Assembly (NCBI GenBank): GCA_020975725.1
Contig: QXJR01000005.1
Coordinates: 372,001-436,000 of the forward strand
Length of the DNA: 64,000 bases
Reading direction: 5' to 3'
Source: Picocystis sp. L7
Taxonomy: Eukaryota; Chlorophyta; Picocystophyceae; Picocystales; Picocystaceae
Of the stretch, positions 51,550-62,263 are shown piece by piece. The position numbers were made by a program, and so were the translations under genes. The number at the start of each line of letters is the position of its first letter. The first letter of the stretch is position 1. The notes below the pieces were generated by a model. The model made no database searches, was not told the DNA's origin, and was given only the letters and a program-made list of their open reading frames with translations.

Positions 51550-54500
51550 GATGGAGGCTTGGTAGCTACGAGACAATGGAAGGCCAAGTTGCAAGGATCA
51601 AGATTGACAAAGACGACATCCCAATACTTGTGCAGGGCAAGTGGAACTTGTGGAAAGGATCGGTATTGCTAGCGTTGGAAGAGGCAGGAGCCGATGAAGT
51701 GTTGAAGGATGAAACGCCCGAGGATGCGAGGGGGACCGAGACTCGGCAAAGGTCGAAGATGGTAAGAGTGGCGATGTTGAGAAGGATCAACAAGGAAGAA
51801 AGAACGCTCCTTCAACATGATGTGTCGCTCATAGCAAAGAATATTTGGGACCCACTCCATGAAAGTTATGGCATCTACAATGCGGCCACCTCGCTACGCA
51901 TACTCGGAAGATACCGAACGTTGAAGAAAACCTCAAATGAATCAGTTATGCAATATTACACAAGGGCATTGTCATTGGCTAGTGAGCTTCGAGAAAGCGG
52001 CGAGAACATCTCAGAGACAGACATGGTTGCTACGATTATGCATGGACTACCGAGAGAATACAACTTGGTGAAGACAACGATCAACGCAAGTGGCCTGATG
52101 CCAGGGTTAGATCGCTTGAAGATGATTCTAATCAACGAGGAAAGCAACATGGTAGGAGAGGAGAACATGGTGGAGCAAGCACTTATGCATTGTGATCAAA
52201 GGGAGGAAAGTCCTCAACCATCATTCGCGAGACTCGGGCGTGCCAAGCAAAGAAAGAAGTTCAACGGAAAACGCTACAAATGTGGCAAGAGAGGTCACAT
52301 GGCTCGTCATTGCCGAGAGACGATCATTGGAAGCAAGCAAGGCCAAAGCCTACGAGTTTGCAAGCAAAACAATCCATGTATTGGAGATTGGATTTTGGAC
52401 AGCGGCGCGTCAGATCATACGACAGGCGACGCATCAAAGTTTGATGAGGGAAGTTTGAAGCAAGCTTCAGGTCACATTGTGTTGGCGGATGGCCAAAGCA
52501 CGGCCATCGTCGGCAAAGGAAAGGTCACGATTGAGGTCGGAAAGATGAAAATGCAACTAAGAGATGTCTTATTAGTTCCAAGCGTTGCATTCAACTTGCT
52601 ATCAGCTGTGAAAGTTGGGATTCAAAGAGGAGCAAATATTATCATGAGAAATAACGGAACCTGCGCTTTACAGAAAGAACAAGACATCATTGAGTGGCAT
52701 ACACAATCCGATGGGGTGTATGCCCTTCGAGCAGATGCAAACTTATGGCACACACGCTTGGGTCATGCAAGTGTCGATACTCTCAAGCAACTGTGACTAC
52801 CATGCGCTATAACGACATGTGAAGCGTGTGTTAAGGCAAAGTTGAATCGGAAACCGTAGTCATCGGACGTAACGGTCAAAAGAGCATTGGATAGAATATC
52901 AATGGACGTGCTTGGACCGGTTACTCCTGAAGCAGTGGGAGGCCAAAGCTATGCACTTGTAGCCATCGATGCCGCAACAAAATTTAGCTTTGTTACTCTA
53001 CTCCCAAACAAAGGACAAGCAACAGATGCCGCGAAGCAAGCCATTTTATGGTTTGAACAGCTTTCAGGTGAACGTGTGAAGTGCATTCGCACGGACTGTG
53101 GCAAAGAGTTTCTTCAAGAACGAATGAGACAATGGTTGGCCAATAGAGGGATCAACCACGAGACGACTGCACGGTACGAACCTCAATAGAATGGTCAAGC
53201 AGAACGTTTGACTCGTACCTTGATGGAAGGAACTAGGGCATTGTTAGAAGACACAAAGCTTCCTACAACACTATGGGCCGAAGCTATGAGGACAATTAAT
53301 TATGTGAGGGACTTAAAACCATGTAAAATCAATGGAAAGCGGAGCAAGAGTCCGTTAGAACTACTAACAGGAAAACAACCGGATTACCAACAATTGAAGA
53401 GATGGGGATGCAAAGCCCTAGTACACATCCCACAAGACCGGCGAGTTGGTAAACTTGTCTCACGGGCCGAGCCTGCCATATTCATTGGATACTCAAATAC
53501 TACCACGTATAGGTTCTTGGTAAGGAGGAAAGTTGTGACATCACGCACAGCGGTATTCTTTGAAGATCAAATTGGAGAGTTGGATTATGACGCACATAGT
53601 GGATCTATGCCTGAATTGCTGATGGAACCTAGCCCACTACCTCAGACGGTTGAACACGTGGACACCTACCTTGATACGACGCCAAGCGAATCTTGTGTGA
53701 AAACCACATCATTCACAAGAGAGGAGAGTGAAAAGAACAGGGCGGCAATGAATGACATGATGGACAACGATGGGCACATTGCGACCCTTCCCATAATGGA
53801 TGATGTGCACGGTCCTCCTCAAGATACTATGACAGGAGAAAATTGTGAGATCAATGATGACAATCATAATTCAACAAGGAGTGAGACAGAGAATGATCTT
53901 GTGAAGAGTTACAACCTCCGTGAAAGAAAACCTATGGATTACAAGCAGATTGCTACCAAAGGCTTGCATGTGAACACGGCACCACTTCCAGGTGAATTCT
54001 TAGGTTATGATGAAGTGATGGATCGTCCCGACAAGGCAATGTGGAAACAAGCGATTGAAGACGAAAATCGCGCGTTATTGGAGAATGAGACCTATGAAGT
54101 AACAAGCCTTCCACAAGGCAAAAAAGCACTTCAAACTAAGTGGCTATTCAAGATTAAACGAGACAACCTTGGAAACGTGGAACGCTACCGTGCCCGCTTA
54201 GTAGTGAAGGGGTATCAACAACGAGTTGGCATAGATTACACTGACATATTCTCACCAGTTGTCTCTCAGCCAACGGTACGATTGTTTTTGACAATTGCAG
54301 CAATCAAAGACTGTGACATCCATCAAATGGATATCAAGGCAGCATTGCTACATGCAGACTTGAGAGAGGAAATATACATGGCTATCCCCGAGGGCATTGA
54401 TGAAGATCCAGGGAAAGTATACAAACTTAAGAAGAGCCTCTATGGGCTAAAACAGGCACCTCGAGAATGGAACAAAGAACTAATCTCTTTCCTTTCCATG

Positions 54501-55570
54501 AACCTTGAGTGTAAGTGTGCGAGTGTGGAGGAAACTCTATTGATGTGTAGAAAGGAAAATGAAGTATGCTTTGTGTGCGTTTATATGGACGATATACTCT
54601 TGGCGTCGAACTCTCGAGACTTGCAGCAGAAACTCATCAAGGAAATATGCAAGAGATTCCAGGTTGGCTCAAAAGGAGAAATCAATACATTCTGTGGAAT
54701 GCAAGTGACGAGAGATAGGTCGAAGAAAATACTCCACCAGAGCGAACCATTGAAAATTGGAAGAATGATTGAAGAATATGGAATGCATGAAGCTAGAGAG
54801 AGGAAGGTGCCAATATGTGAGAATATATGTGAAGAAAATGGTGAAAGTGATCCTACGATCACACCGAAATATCAACAATTGGTTGGCCAGTTGCTTTACC
54901 TATCAACAACAGTACGCCCGGACCTTGGACATGCAGCGGCAGTACTATCAAGACATATGAGCAAACCAAGTAAGAGACATTGGGTAATTGCCAAGGATGT
55001 GATTCGGTACTTGAAAGGTACTAAACATCATGGTCTTTATGTGGGAAATCTGCAGCAAGCAAGTGGCATATCGTTGGAAGGATATTGTGATGCAGATTAC
55101 GCAAATGACAAGGAAACAAGACGTTCAAGAACAGGATACTTATTCTCGGTGAATGGAAACCTCATTGACTTGAGAAGCCAACTTCAATCGACCGTGGCAA
55201 CAAGTACAACTAAGGCTGAGTACATGTCCCTTGCTGAGTGTGTGAAGAAGGCTTTATGGTTGAGAAAACTACTTGCAGAGTTGCTTGGAGATGAAGCCAA
55301 ACCTGTGCCGATTCACTGTGATAATCAACCGGCACTCCACATGGCTAAAGACTTGAATTGTGTGTCGAGGACAAAGCATATCGATGTAAGGCATCACTTA
55401 GTCAGAGAACGTGGACTCAGAGGAGAAATGGTATATGTTTACTGTCCCTCCGAGGACATGTTAGCAGATTACTTAACGAAGGTTCTACGGCCTGAGAAGT
55501 TCCAAGAACTTATGAACAAACTCGGCGTACAACAAATGTGATGATATTGACTTTTGTGGTTGGGTGGGAG

Positions 55571-55984
55571 TGTTAAAATATGGTGAGTTTACAACCACCG
55601 ATAGTAAACAAGAAACGGAAGGATTTAACCTATGAAGCCCCTTCAACTCACGTAAGAGGACGAAGACAAGAAGATCGGGGCAAAGATTCTTCTAGAAGAT
55701 AGATGTCCCCCGGAAGTAGAGAGCCTTACTATGTTGTGACTCGTAGGATGGTCTTCCACATGTGGGGAAGATGCAACTACCACAACGTTGCCACTACCCT
55801 ATAAATAGGAGCAAGGTACCATGTAATTGATTAGTTGAGTCAACGCAAGCTCAGGCAACCCACACCAACGGTCGCGGGAGTGAGAACCCGCAGTGGGACA
55901 ATCTACCCCACAAACGGGCACTAGGACATACTAAGGGACCCATCTCACTTAAAACTAGCCAAATTAATTAAGCAAATCTCAACA
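55571..55984 (+). repeat. 3' LTR of Copia element 2
   Basis: 414 bp, preceded by the polypurine run GGGTGGGAG. Nearly identical to the 5' LTR. Confidence 0.95.
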
Positions 55985-56149
55985 GGTGAAGAGCCTTGGA
56001 ACCGGAACATTCGTTTCTAAATGAAATCGAATGAGAGGCCCCTTCGATTGGAAGGAGGACCCGGTCTAGACCCGAGAGGGAGTCGTCACGGATTTGGGAG
56101 GGGTGACTCCGGGGTGATAAATTCCGGAGAAGAGGGTATCCTTTACGAG
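55985..56149 (+). other. Primer-site-like sequence and a repeat shared with the Crypton flank
   Basis: GGTGAAGAGCCTTGGAACC directly after the LTR resembles the family's primer site, as if a further internal region once began here. The next stretch (about 56.05-56.15 kb, with GGGAGGGGTGACTCCGGGGTGA) aligns with the reverse complement of about 29.65-29.74 kb at the left end of the Crypton-like element. Confidence 0.45.
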
Positions 56150-56599
56150 ATCCTCGATTCACCACCCATCGGTGCCCTAGCTACGTGAAGGGATCGACCC
56201 CTAAGTCCACCGTCCACACGAACCGGTGCTCGAATCGAAGGGACCGAATCCGGGGTCTTGATCCTGCTAGGGGATCGAACGGCCAGGAACGACTCAGACG
56301 TACCCACCGACGAGGCCGCTATTGCTCCACCGTCCGATGGAGCATCGCAACCGCCTGAAGATCTTGGCCCTAGGCCATCTTGGGCGGATAAGGCATGGCA
56401 AGACCATCATCCCTACAAGGCCTCTCTAGGACCTCTCACGGGACTTTGTAATTGAACTAGAACCTTCATGACTCAACCTCTAAAACGTGCTCCGGTTCTC
56501 CACGTGACAAAATAGCCACCTTCCTCCGCCGTACGAAAAGTGCTACTGTCCAAGCTTACTACACGGCAAATCGTTGTGCAAATAACAAGAACCACAACA
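56150..56599 (+). repeat. Solo Gypsy LTR
   Basis: About 450 bp, aligning with 43042-43487 (reverse orientation) and ending in CAAGAACCACAACA. No Gypsy internal region is attached. It directly abuts, at 56600, the truncated Harbinger-like copy 2. The 5' boundary is approximate. Confidence 0.6.
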
Positions 56600-57671
56600 T
56601 CCCCAATCTAATGCTCTTTGCTCGAAGCCGATCCTCCACGTTGGATCGACGCAAGATGTTCCCGTCTCCACCCGAGCATGCATGTGGACCACCGTAGTCC
56701 CCGATCATGAAATTGGCCAGGGCCACTGCTTGGTACTTCGTTGCATGTATCCTCTTCCAGCCGTTATATGCGGCATCCTCTGCTTCGGTTGGTCTTCGAA
56801 TCTTGAAGATTGTTCCATCGATGAGCCTGTAGCACGTGGGAATGAGGCACCTTTGTTGGTGCAACTCCTATGCCAATCTCATGAGCTCATCCTCCCATAC
56901 CTCCTATCACAAAGCTCACTTCGCATAAGGGTAGATGTGATCAAGCATTTCGTTGTGCTACTCCGACATCGCATTCGGCAAGCGAACGAATGTTGCATTG
57001 AGGTGACTTAGATTCTCCAAGCTTGCGAGGCGTCGCAACATCACCAACATTCCTTCCTAACTTGTGAAGATCTGTCTAGATCCCGGCACTTTGATGATGG
57101 GCGATACCTACAAGATCATCATCGATTCCCGCGCCTCCCGACCCACGAAGCGGCAGTGTTGCCTCAACCACTCATCGTCAAAGTCGGCGATGGCGTGCGG
57201 GACGTTTCCAAGGGCGCATGCGTAGTTCCAATAGCTCTATGCCACCCTCAAGTACTCCAAACAGTCGTCCATGGCCTAGACGATCACTTGGAGGATGACG
57301 AGGACGTCATCTCGATAGTCCTGATATTGCATGAACTCCACGAAGAGTTCCGACAGCTCGTCGAACTCTTCGCACAGCCCCCTTCTCTCTAGCGCGCTCC
57401 CCATCCTCGACGGCATGTCCGCGATCGAATCTTCGACTTCCCGCCGATCGGTTTTCGAACCACGAGGACGTAAACCCTCTTGCAACGATTTTCCTCGAAG
57501 GGTACGCCTAAATGCTATGGACTAATCGGCCAATCGGTCGATATTCCCCCCGGGTTCCACAGTTGGCGTAGGGCCAAAAACCATTTTGGTGGAACTCGAT
57601 CCGCCCGGGGTCAAGAAAAAACTCTCGAGTCGTACCAAAATCAAAATCGGGGCGATTACAGAAGTCCTCCC
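56600..57671 (-). mobile_element. PIF/Harbinger-like transposon, copy 2, truncated, minus strand
   Basis: It aligns with the first 1.1 kb or so of copy 1: the terminal repeat (TACAGAAGTCCTCCC at 57657-57671), the leader, the N-terminal region (MGSALERRGLCEEFDELSEL), the conserved stop cluster near 56.92 kb and the catalytic start (LIDGTIFKIRRP, AAYNGWKR, FMIGDYGG). It breaks off at the LTR junction, so the second half of the transposase and the Myb-like partner gene are missing. Several frame changes are present. Confidence 0.75.
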
Positions 57672-58526
57672 TGGAACGATTTTGATCGGGGTCGAAACGG
57701 GAGGCAAAGTTAGGGGTGCTGGCAGGGACCCCCCCAAAAAAGTGGCGGACCACTGCTGGTCCAAGTGGAACGCGTCTCCACTGGAGAACCCTCAGACGTA
57801 TCCGCTGCCTTTTGAGGAATACGGGAGCTTAAAAGCTCCTCGAAGGTACATGCTCTCATTCACGCAATGAAGAACTGCAGAGGATCTACAACCACAGCCC
57901 AAACAATCCTCTGCGAATCATGGACAGTCTTGCTCAGTGTAACCTCATCCAGGTTGTGGCTATGTGTTAGCTCCAGTACGAAGGTGGCAACCCTGGAACG
58001 TACAAAGAAACTTGTTTCTTGAACAGGATTTGTTTCCGCGGTAGCAGGTGCGTCCAGACCGTTCGTCCGAAAGTAACTCAAGCACTTGCACATGATAAAT
58101 GATATCTCGCACGTATCCTACATTACTTCGTATGCCACGTCCGGAAGCAGAAGTGGAAGAATCCGCTCCTATGCGGGGATATCCGCTGCTACCGTTTCTA
58201 CAGAACGCTGACTCCGCCGGTTGCGTCCATCAAAAGTTCATCCTCAAGCATTAGGTACGATTGTACGTCGGAAATATCTCTTTCTACACCTCTCTCCACG
58301 CACTATTGGTTGGTAGACATTGAAGGTGCAAGTAGCCACGGTCCCTTCAAATTCGGCAAACTTTCCAGGGCATTAGTCTTGGATACTGGTGAACCTAGCA
58401 GATTAAACAATCGATAGCTTTGAAAAAGTGCAGAGTGTAAAAGAGAGGTTGTGAGTCTAATCTAAAGTGTGAAGACCGCCAGTTGTTTCTTGGAAAGGTT
58501 GAAGGGAGGGCCAAGGTAGTGCAAAA
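57672..58526. other. No firm gene; short minus-strand coding-like segment
   Basis: A 77-codon minus-strand frame at 57860-58093 (with FVLELTHSHNLDEVTLSKTV) has protein-like composition but is not recognised. It may be an exon of a gene interrupted nearby. The rest shows no feature. Confidence 0.25.
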
Positions 58527-59711
58527 ATGGGCAGTCGACGCCACAAATACTGGGACACTAGACCAGGGAAGAATACGCGGTCCTTAGCAAAGATAACGCA
58601 TTTGCCCTTTTGTAGCTTTTCAATGTCACATGTGATCACCATCTTTTGTATGAAACTTTTCTTCTTTCAAGTCATGTTTCAAGCCAAAACCAACAATGGA
58701 AAATCTGGAATGATTATTAGAAAACATATGCATAGAAATCCTTCAGGTAGAAGTGAGTTACAAGGCAACAGCACTTCGTATTTATGTGACAAGGCTGAAA
58801 AGAACATCATGTTTCTCAAAGCAATGGGTGGATTCTCAAAGGCTACTAAATGTCCACTGGAACCATGGATACTGCCTTGGGCAACGAAAATAAAACAGAA
58901 TCCTCAGGTAAAGCAATTCACAGTAATCGAAGTTGGATGCAATAAAGCAACAGATGCCTTGATGTTGATGCGTCTCTTTACTCAAAAAGAGGCTGTGGAC
59001 ATTGTTTCGTGGCTGAAAGAGACAGGGTTTACAAAATGTGCTTGCCCATTTGACTGGGAGTTGTGGAAAAAGATTCTGCGAATGAATATGCAAGGCCTTC
59101 AAACTTACCACCACTTCTGCTTAGAGCCAGTGCAAGAAAATTTTCAACATGTAAGTGTTGCTGCCAAGAAATTTGGACTGGATCGCCTTGGGTTGCATGT
59201 CCATCAGCTAGCTTTGTCAAGCTCCAACGTACCGCCATTAGTCAAATTCCCACATGGTGCCAAGGGACAAGAGAGCATTGGCATAGATGTGGGTGGTAGG
59301 GGAGGGAAGACTTATGCAGTGAATGTGAGTACTCTCGACAAGTTTGTAATGAGGGAGAGTATAAAGGAGGTTAATATCCTGAAGATTGATACTGAAGGAA
59401 ATGATGCAAGAGTTCTTTTAGGTGCTGTTCAAACACTTACTCACTTGAGTCCTGAATATTTGACCTTCGAGAACCACAAGGTTGGACACTGGTCTCAATT
59501 CGACCTAAGAGATGTAGTGGATTTCTTGGACAACCTCTTCTATACATGTTTCTGGGCTACAAGCAAGGGAATAATAGTAAGGTTAACTGGTTGTTGGGAT
59601 GCAAGGTACTCCGCCATGAAAGGCTGGAGCAATGTGGCTTGCTATCACAGAAGTACTCATGAACTAGGACGGTTGATGGAGAAACCGTGCCTTGATAGAG
59701 AGGCTTTATAA
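58527..59711 (+). CDS. FkbM-family methyltransferase
   Basis: 394 codons. The SAM-binding core is clear: VIEVGCNKATDALM (motif I, about 58.93 kb), FCLEPVQENF (strand 2 acidic end, about 59.12 kb), LALSSSN, then the diagnostic C-terminal pair STLDKFV and NILKIDTEGNDARVLLGA (about 59.38 kb). Such enzymes O-methylate sugars or small hydroxyl groups. A hydrophobic stretch near residues 34-52 (VITIFCMKLFFFQVMF) could be a signal anchor, which would place the enzyme in the Golgi; the true start may be the ATG at about 58624. The frame has no breaks. Confidence 0.75.
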   Translation: MGSRRHKYWDTRPGKNTRSLAKITHLPFCSFSMSHVITIFCMKLFFFQVMFQAKTNNGKSGMIIRKHMHRNPSGRSELQGNSTSYLCDKAEKNIMFLKAMGGFSKATKCPLEPWILPWATKIKQNPQVKQFTVIEVGCNKATDALMLMRLFTQKEAVDIVSWLKETGFTKCACPFDWELWKKILRMNMQGLQTYHHFCLEPVQENFQHVSVAAKKFGLDRLGLHVHQLALSSSNVPPLVKFPHGAKGQESIGIDVGGRGGKTYAVNVSTLDKFVMRESIKEVNILKIDTEGNDARVLLGAVQTLTHLSPEYLTFENHKVGHWSQFDLRDVVDFLDNLFYTCFWATSKGIIVRLTGCWDARYSAMKGWSNVACYHRSTHELGRLMEKPCLDREAL

Positions 59712-61624
59712 CCAATTTACCTTTTGGAGGACTTCACTTGTCATGTAATACTGCACTGGTGTCATTGTCTCATTTCATCGTCGTCTTAAACGGAGTTATT
59801 ATTTGCCATGCAATTGTATATACTCTACGATTAGGGGTTGGCATTTATTGTCTTCGGCGTTCAAAGCTTAACTCAGTTGCGTAAGGTTTATTGGTGCCAT
59901 GCTGCCAAATTTGCATTTGCCTACTTCATAGTTATTCGCGAAATCAAACCACGATACATCTCGGTAGTTTGGGTTCCTAACCTACGAAACATTTCGGTAA
60001 TAACATCTGCCAGATTTTGTCCTCTAAAGTGAATAAATTGAGTTTTGATTCTGGTGTAACAATTGGCTAGGGCATCTCCCATATGGATGAGGCCAATCAC
60101 TACCTAATTTTTCAACATAAAGGACCTATGAAACTAGTGAGTATTCTTGGCGGTGACGAGCGTAGTGAAGAAGCAAGTGCACGAAAAAAGTATCGTGCTT
60201 GCTTGAAAACCCCCATTGTTGTGGTTGTAGGCTAAACAAGAGTGCCTCGACCTTGGTTGGCTGGTGTTTTCTCGTCGGTTGGCCAACCTCATATGGTAGA
60301 AGTTGTTTGCGATGCGATGAGGGGGTGTAAGGATAAGGGGTTAGCATTTGCTCTCCAAAACGGTTCGAGCTAAGCTGCGTTGCACAAAGTAGATGCTTAC
60401 CTCCCTCCTTCGACATTCGCATGTCCCCCCTTTTCTTCCTCAGTCGTTACCCCGCTCCTTAGTTCGTTCGTTTGTTCGTTTTTTGTATCCGACGCGTTCG
60501 CAGGCGGGGCAGAAGTAGAAGGTCCGCCATCGGCCCGGGATCACGTCCATTCGACCTTCGATTGGAGGGAGGGCATACTCGTGGTCCTTCCTTGCACCAT
60601 CGAATGTGTAGGCCCAGCCTACCTCGTATGGGGGGGGGCAGGGGAAGCGACTGAAAAATGACCCCATCGAGGGCTGAAACTCGACCCTCCCTCGTTTCAC
60701 ACCCCATTTTGAAGATACACCCGGGTTCGGACCCAACCCCATCGAAGAGGGATGAAGACACGGTCGAAAGGGAATTTGATTCTGGCTCGTCGGGAAAAGG
60801 TCTCCGATGAGAGCCATCCAAAACGGGACTCGAACCCAACGAAAAGCGAACCCATCGACCACAAATGAAAGGCCTCCGAAGGAGCAGAAAACCTATCCTA
60901 CAAGGGAGCGACGGACGACGTGACGCACGAAAAATGGTGGCATCTGAGATGGCGCGCGCATGAAACGGAGATGCGACGGGCACAGGGAGCGCACGGACGA
61001 AGGCAAGGATGGAGCGATGCTATCCACGAGGACAAGAGGGTGGACAACGGGCGCACCTGTGCGTGCATAACGGTCAAGCTGGCGTGGAGATGCTCGTCCT
61101 GCAGGTGCACGTTCGAGGGATGTGCAAGCGGTTGTCTAGCTTCCTAGAGCATGACAATGAGCTAGAAGAAACGCAAATGGGGGGACACTAGCCGAGCGTC
61201 GATGGGATGGGGAACTTGCGGCCGTGCAAGTGGGAGCGGGAGAAATTGCCACGTGCAAACAACCATGTCCATCAATTCAAACTCGTAGGGAGGTAGGCTT
61301 GGTCTTGATGCAAAAACAACCTTTATTTGAAGTTGTGTCATTCTACCATGTTGCGCACATGTCATGAGTAGCAAGGTTGACTATTGGTATTAGATTTGCG
61401 TCCGTGGTTGAATGACCTAACACATGTTCTCATGGTAATGAAGATTTCGCCGGAGAACGGGATTCGCACCCCTTGTGCCGGGGTCTTCTTCTCTCTCTCT
61501 TCTCCCTTGAGTTGAAGGAGCCTCGGCCGGCGTGGGAGGCGCGAACGGACGTGCCGGAGCGTCCAGGTGGTGTCCCTTGTCACGTTGGTCACGGTTGGAG
61601 GAGGAGGCGTGTTGCGCACTTGGC
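59712..61624. other. No recognisable gene
   Basis: The left part is AT-rich 3' flank. From about 60.4 kb the sequence becomes GC-rich with many short open frames on both strands and no domain. Confidence 0.35.
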
Positions 61625-61816
61625 TTGGCAAGTAGAAGAAGTGTATCACAAAGCAAAGAGGGACCTATGGTCTACCTCTCTCACCGCCTCTCACTAGCGG
61701 TTGGAATTGGAACAACTGGGGTGTCGTGGCAGCCCACGTGCTCCCTAGAGTTACATCTGCCCGTCCGTTGTGTTCGCCCCAGGGCGAACGTGAGCTGGCA
61801 GTCGCATCGACACCGT
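61625..61816 (+). repeat. Direct repeat, unit 1 (partner 62057-62263)
   Basis: Shared strings include CTCTCACCGCCTCTCACTAG, GTGCTCCCTA and GTTACATCTG in the same order, with about 80 percent identity by eye over about 190 bp. The offset is about 440 bp. Confidence 0.75.
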
Positions 61817-62056
61817 CTAGCCTGTTACAAAGCATCCGTGGAGGACGTTGGACACACGGTGGGCACTTGGGACCCTTGACTCTCCACGAGGAGGGAAGAC
61901 ACTCTTCCTTTTCGTTGGGTCCTCTCGCGGACAGCCAACGCTTTTTCCCCTCCCCTTCTTCCGGAGGGAGGGCTTGTTCACGACCTCTTCCACGCCTCTT
62001 CCGGCGTGCTAATGGTGCGCGTTCTCAGCTGGTGGTGCACCGCGGACGTCACCTCG
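61817..62056. other. Spacer between the two direct-repeat units
   Basis: GC-rich, with no gene or structure seen. Confidence 0.3.
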
Positions 62057-62263
62057 TTGGGCAAGTTGACAAGTGTGTTACCACGCAAAGAGGGACTACT
62101 ACGTCCCCCCCCTCTCTTTCTCTCTCACCGCCTCTCACTAGCGGTTGGTAATCGGAGCAATTGGAGCGGTGTGGCAGCCCCCGTGCTCCCTAAGGTTACA
62201 TCTGGCCGTCCGTCTTTGCTCGCCCCGGGGCGAACGTGAGATGGCAATCGCATCGTCACCGTT
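62057..62263 (+). repeat. Direct repeat, unit 2 (partner 61625-61816)
   Basis: Second copy, slightly longer through small insertions, such as a C-rich run near 62.10 kb. Confidence 0.75.

Larger units (their letters stand above)
51136..55984 (+). mobile_element. Ty1/Copia element 2, full length, nearly whole
   Basis: 4,849 bp, same family as element 1, with two 414-bp LTRs (51136-51549 and 55571-55984) that differ at about 2 positions (0.5 percent), so it is much younger. Parts: gag with zinc knuckle (about 51.58-52.35 kb), protease DSGASD (about 52.4 kb), integrase (about 52.75-53.4 kb), reverse transcriptase with YMDDILLAS (about 54.0-54.7 kb) and RNase H ending LADYLTKVL (about 54.9-55.5 kb). 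A long pol frame covers most of the second half. It has about two or three breaks. No matching 5-bp target duplication is seen: the left flank is GAAGT and the right flank continues as a second primer-site-like sequence. Confidence 0.95.

Noticed and set aside
60800-60850. GGGACTCGAACCC resembling a tRNA T-loop
   Set aside because: No tRNA arms on either side; probably chance in GC-rich DNA.
61441-61500. tRNA-like minus-strand stretch with a T-arm-like GGGGTGCGAATCCC
   Set aside because: The following bases can pair partly as an acceptor stem, but no D-arm or anticodon arm fits in the expected distance.
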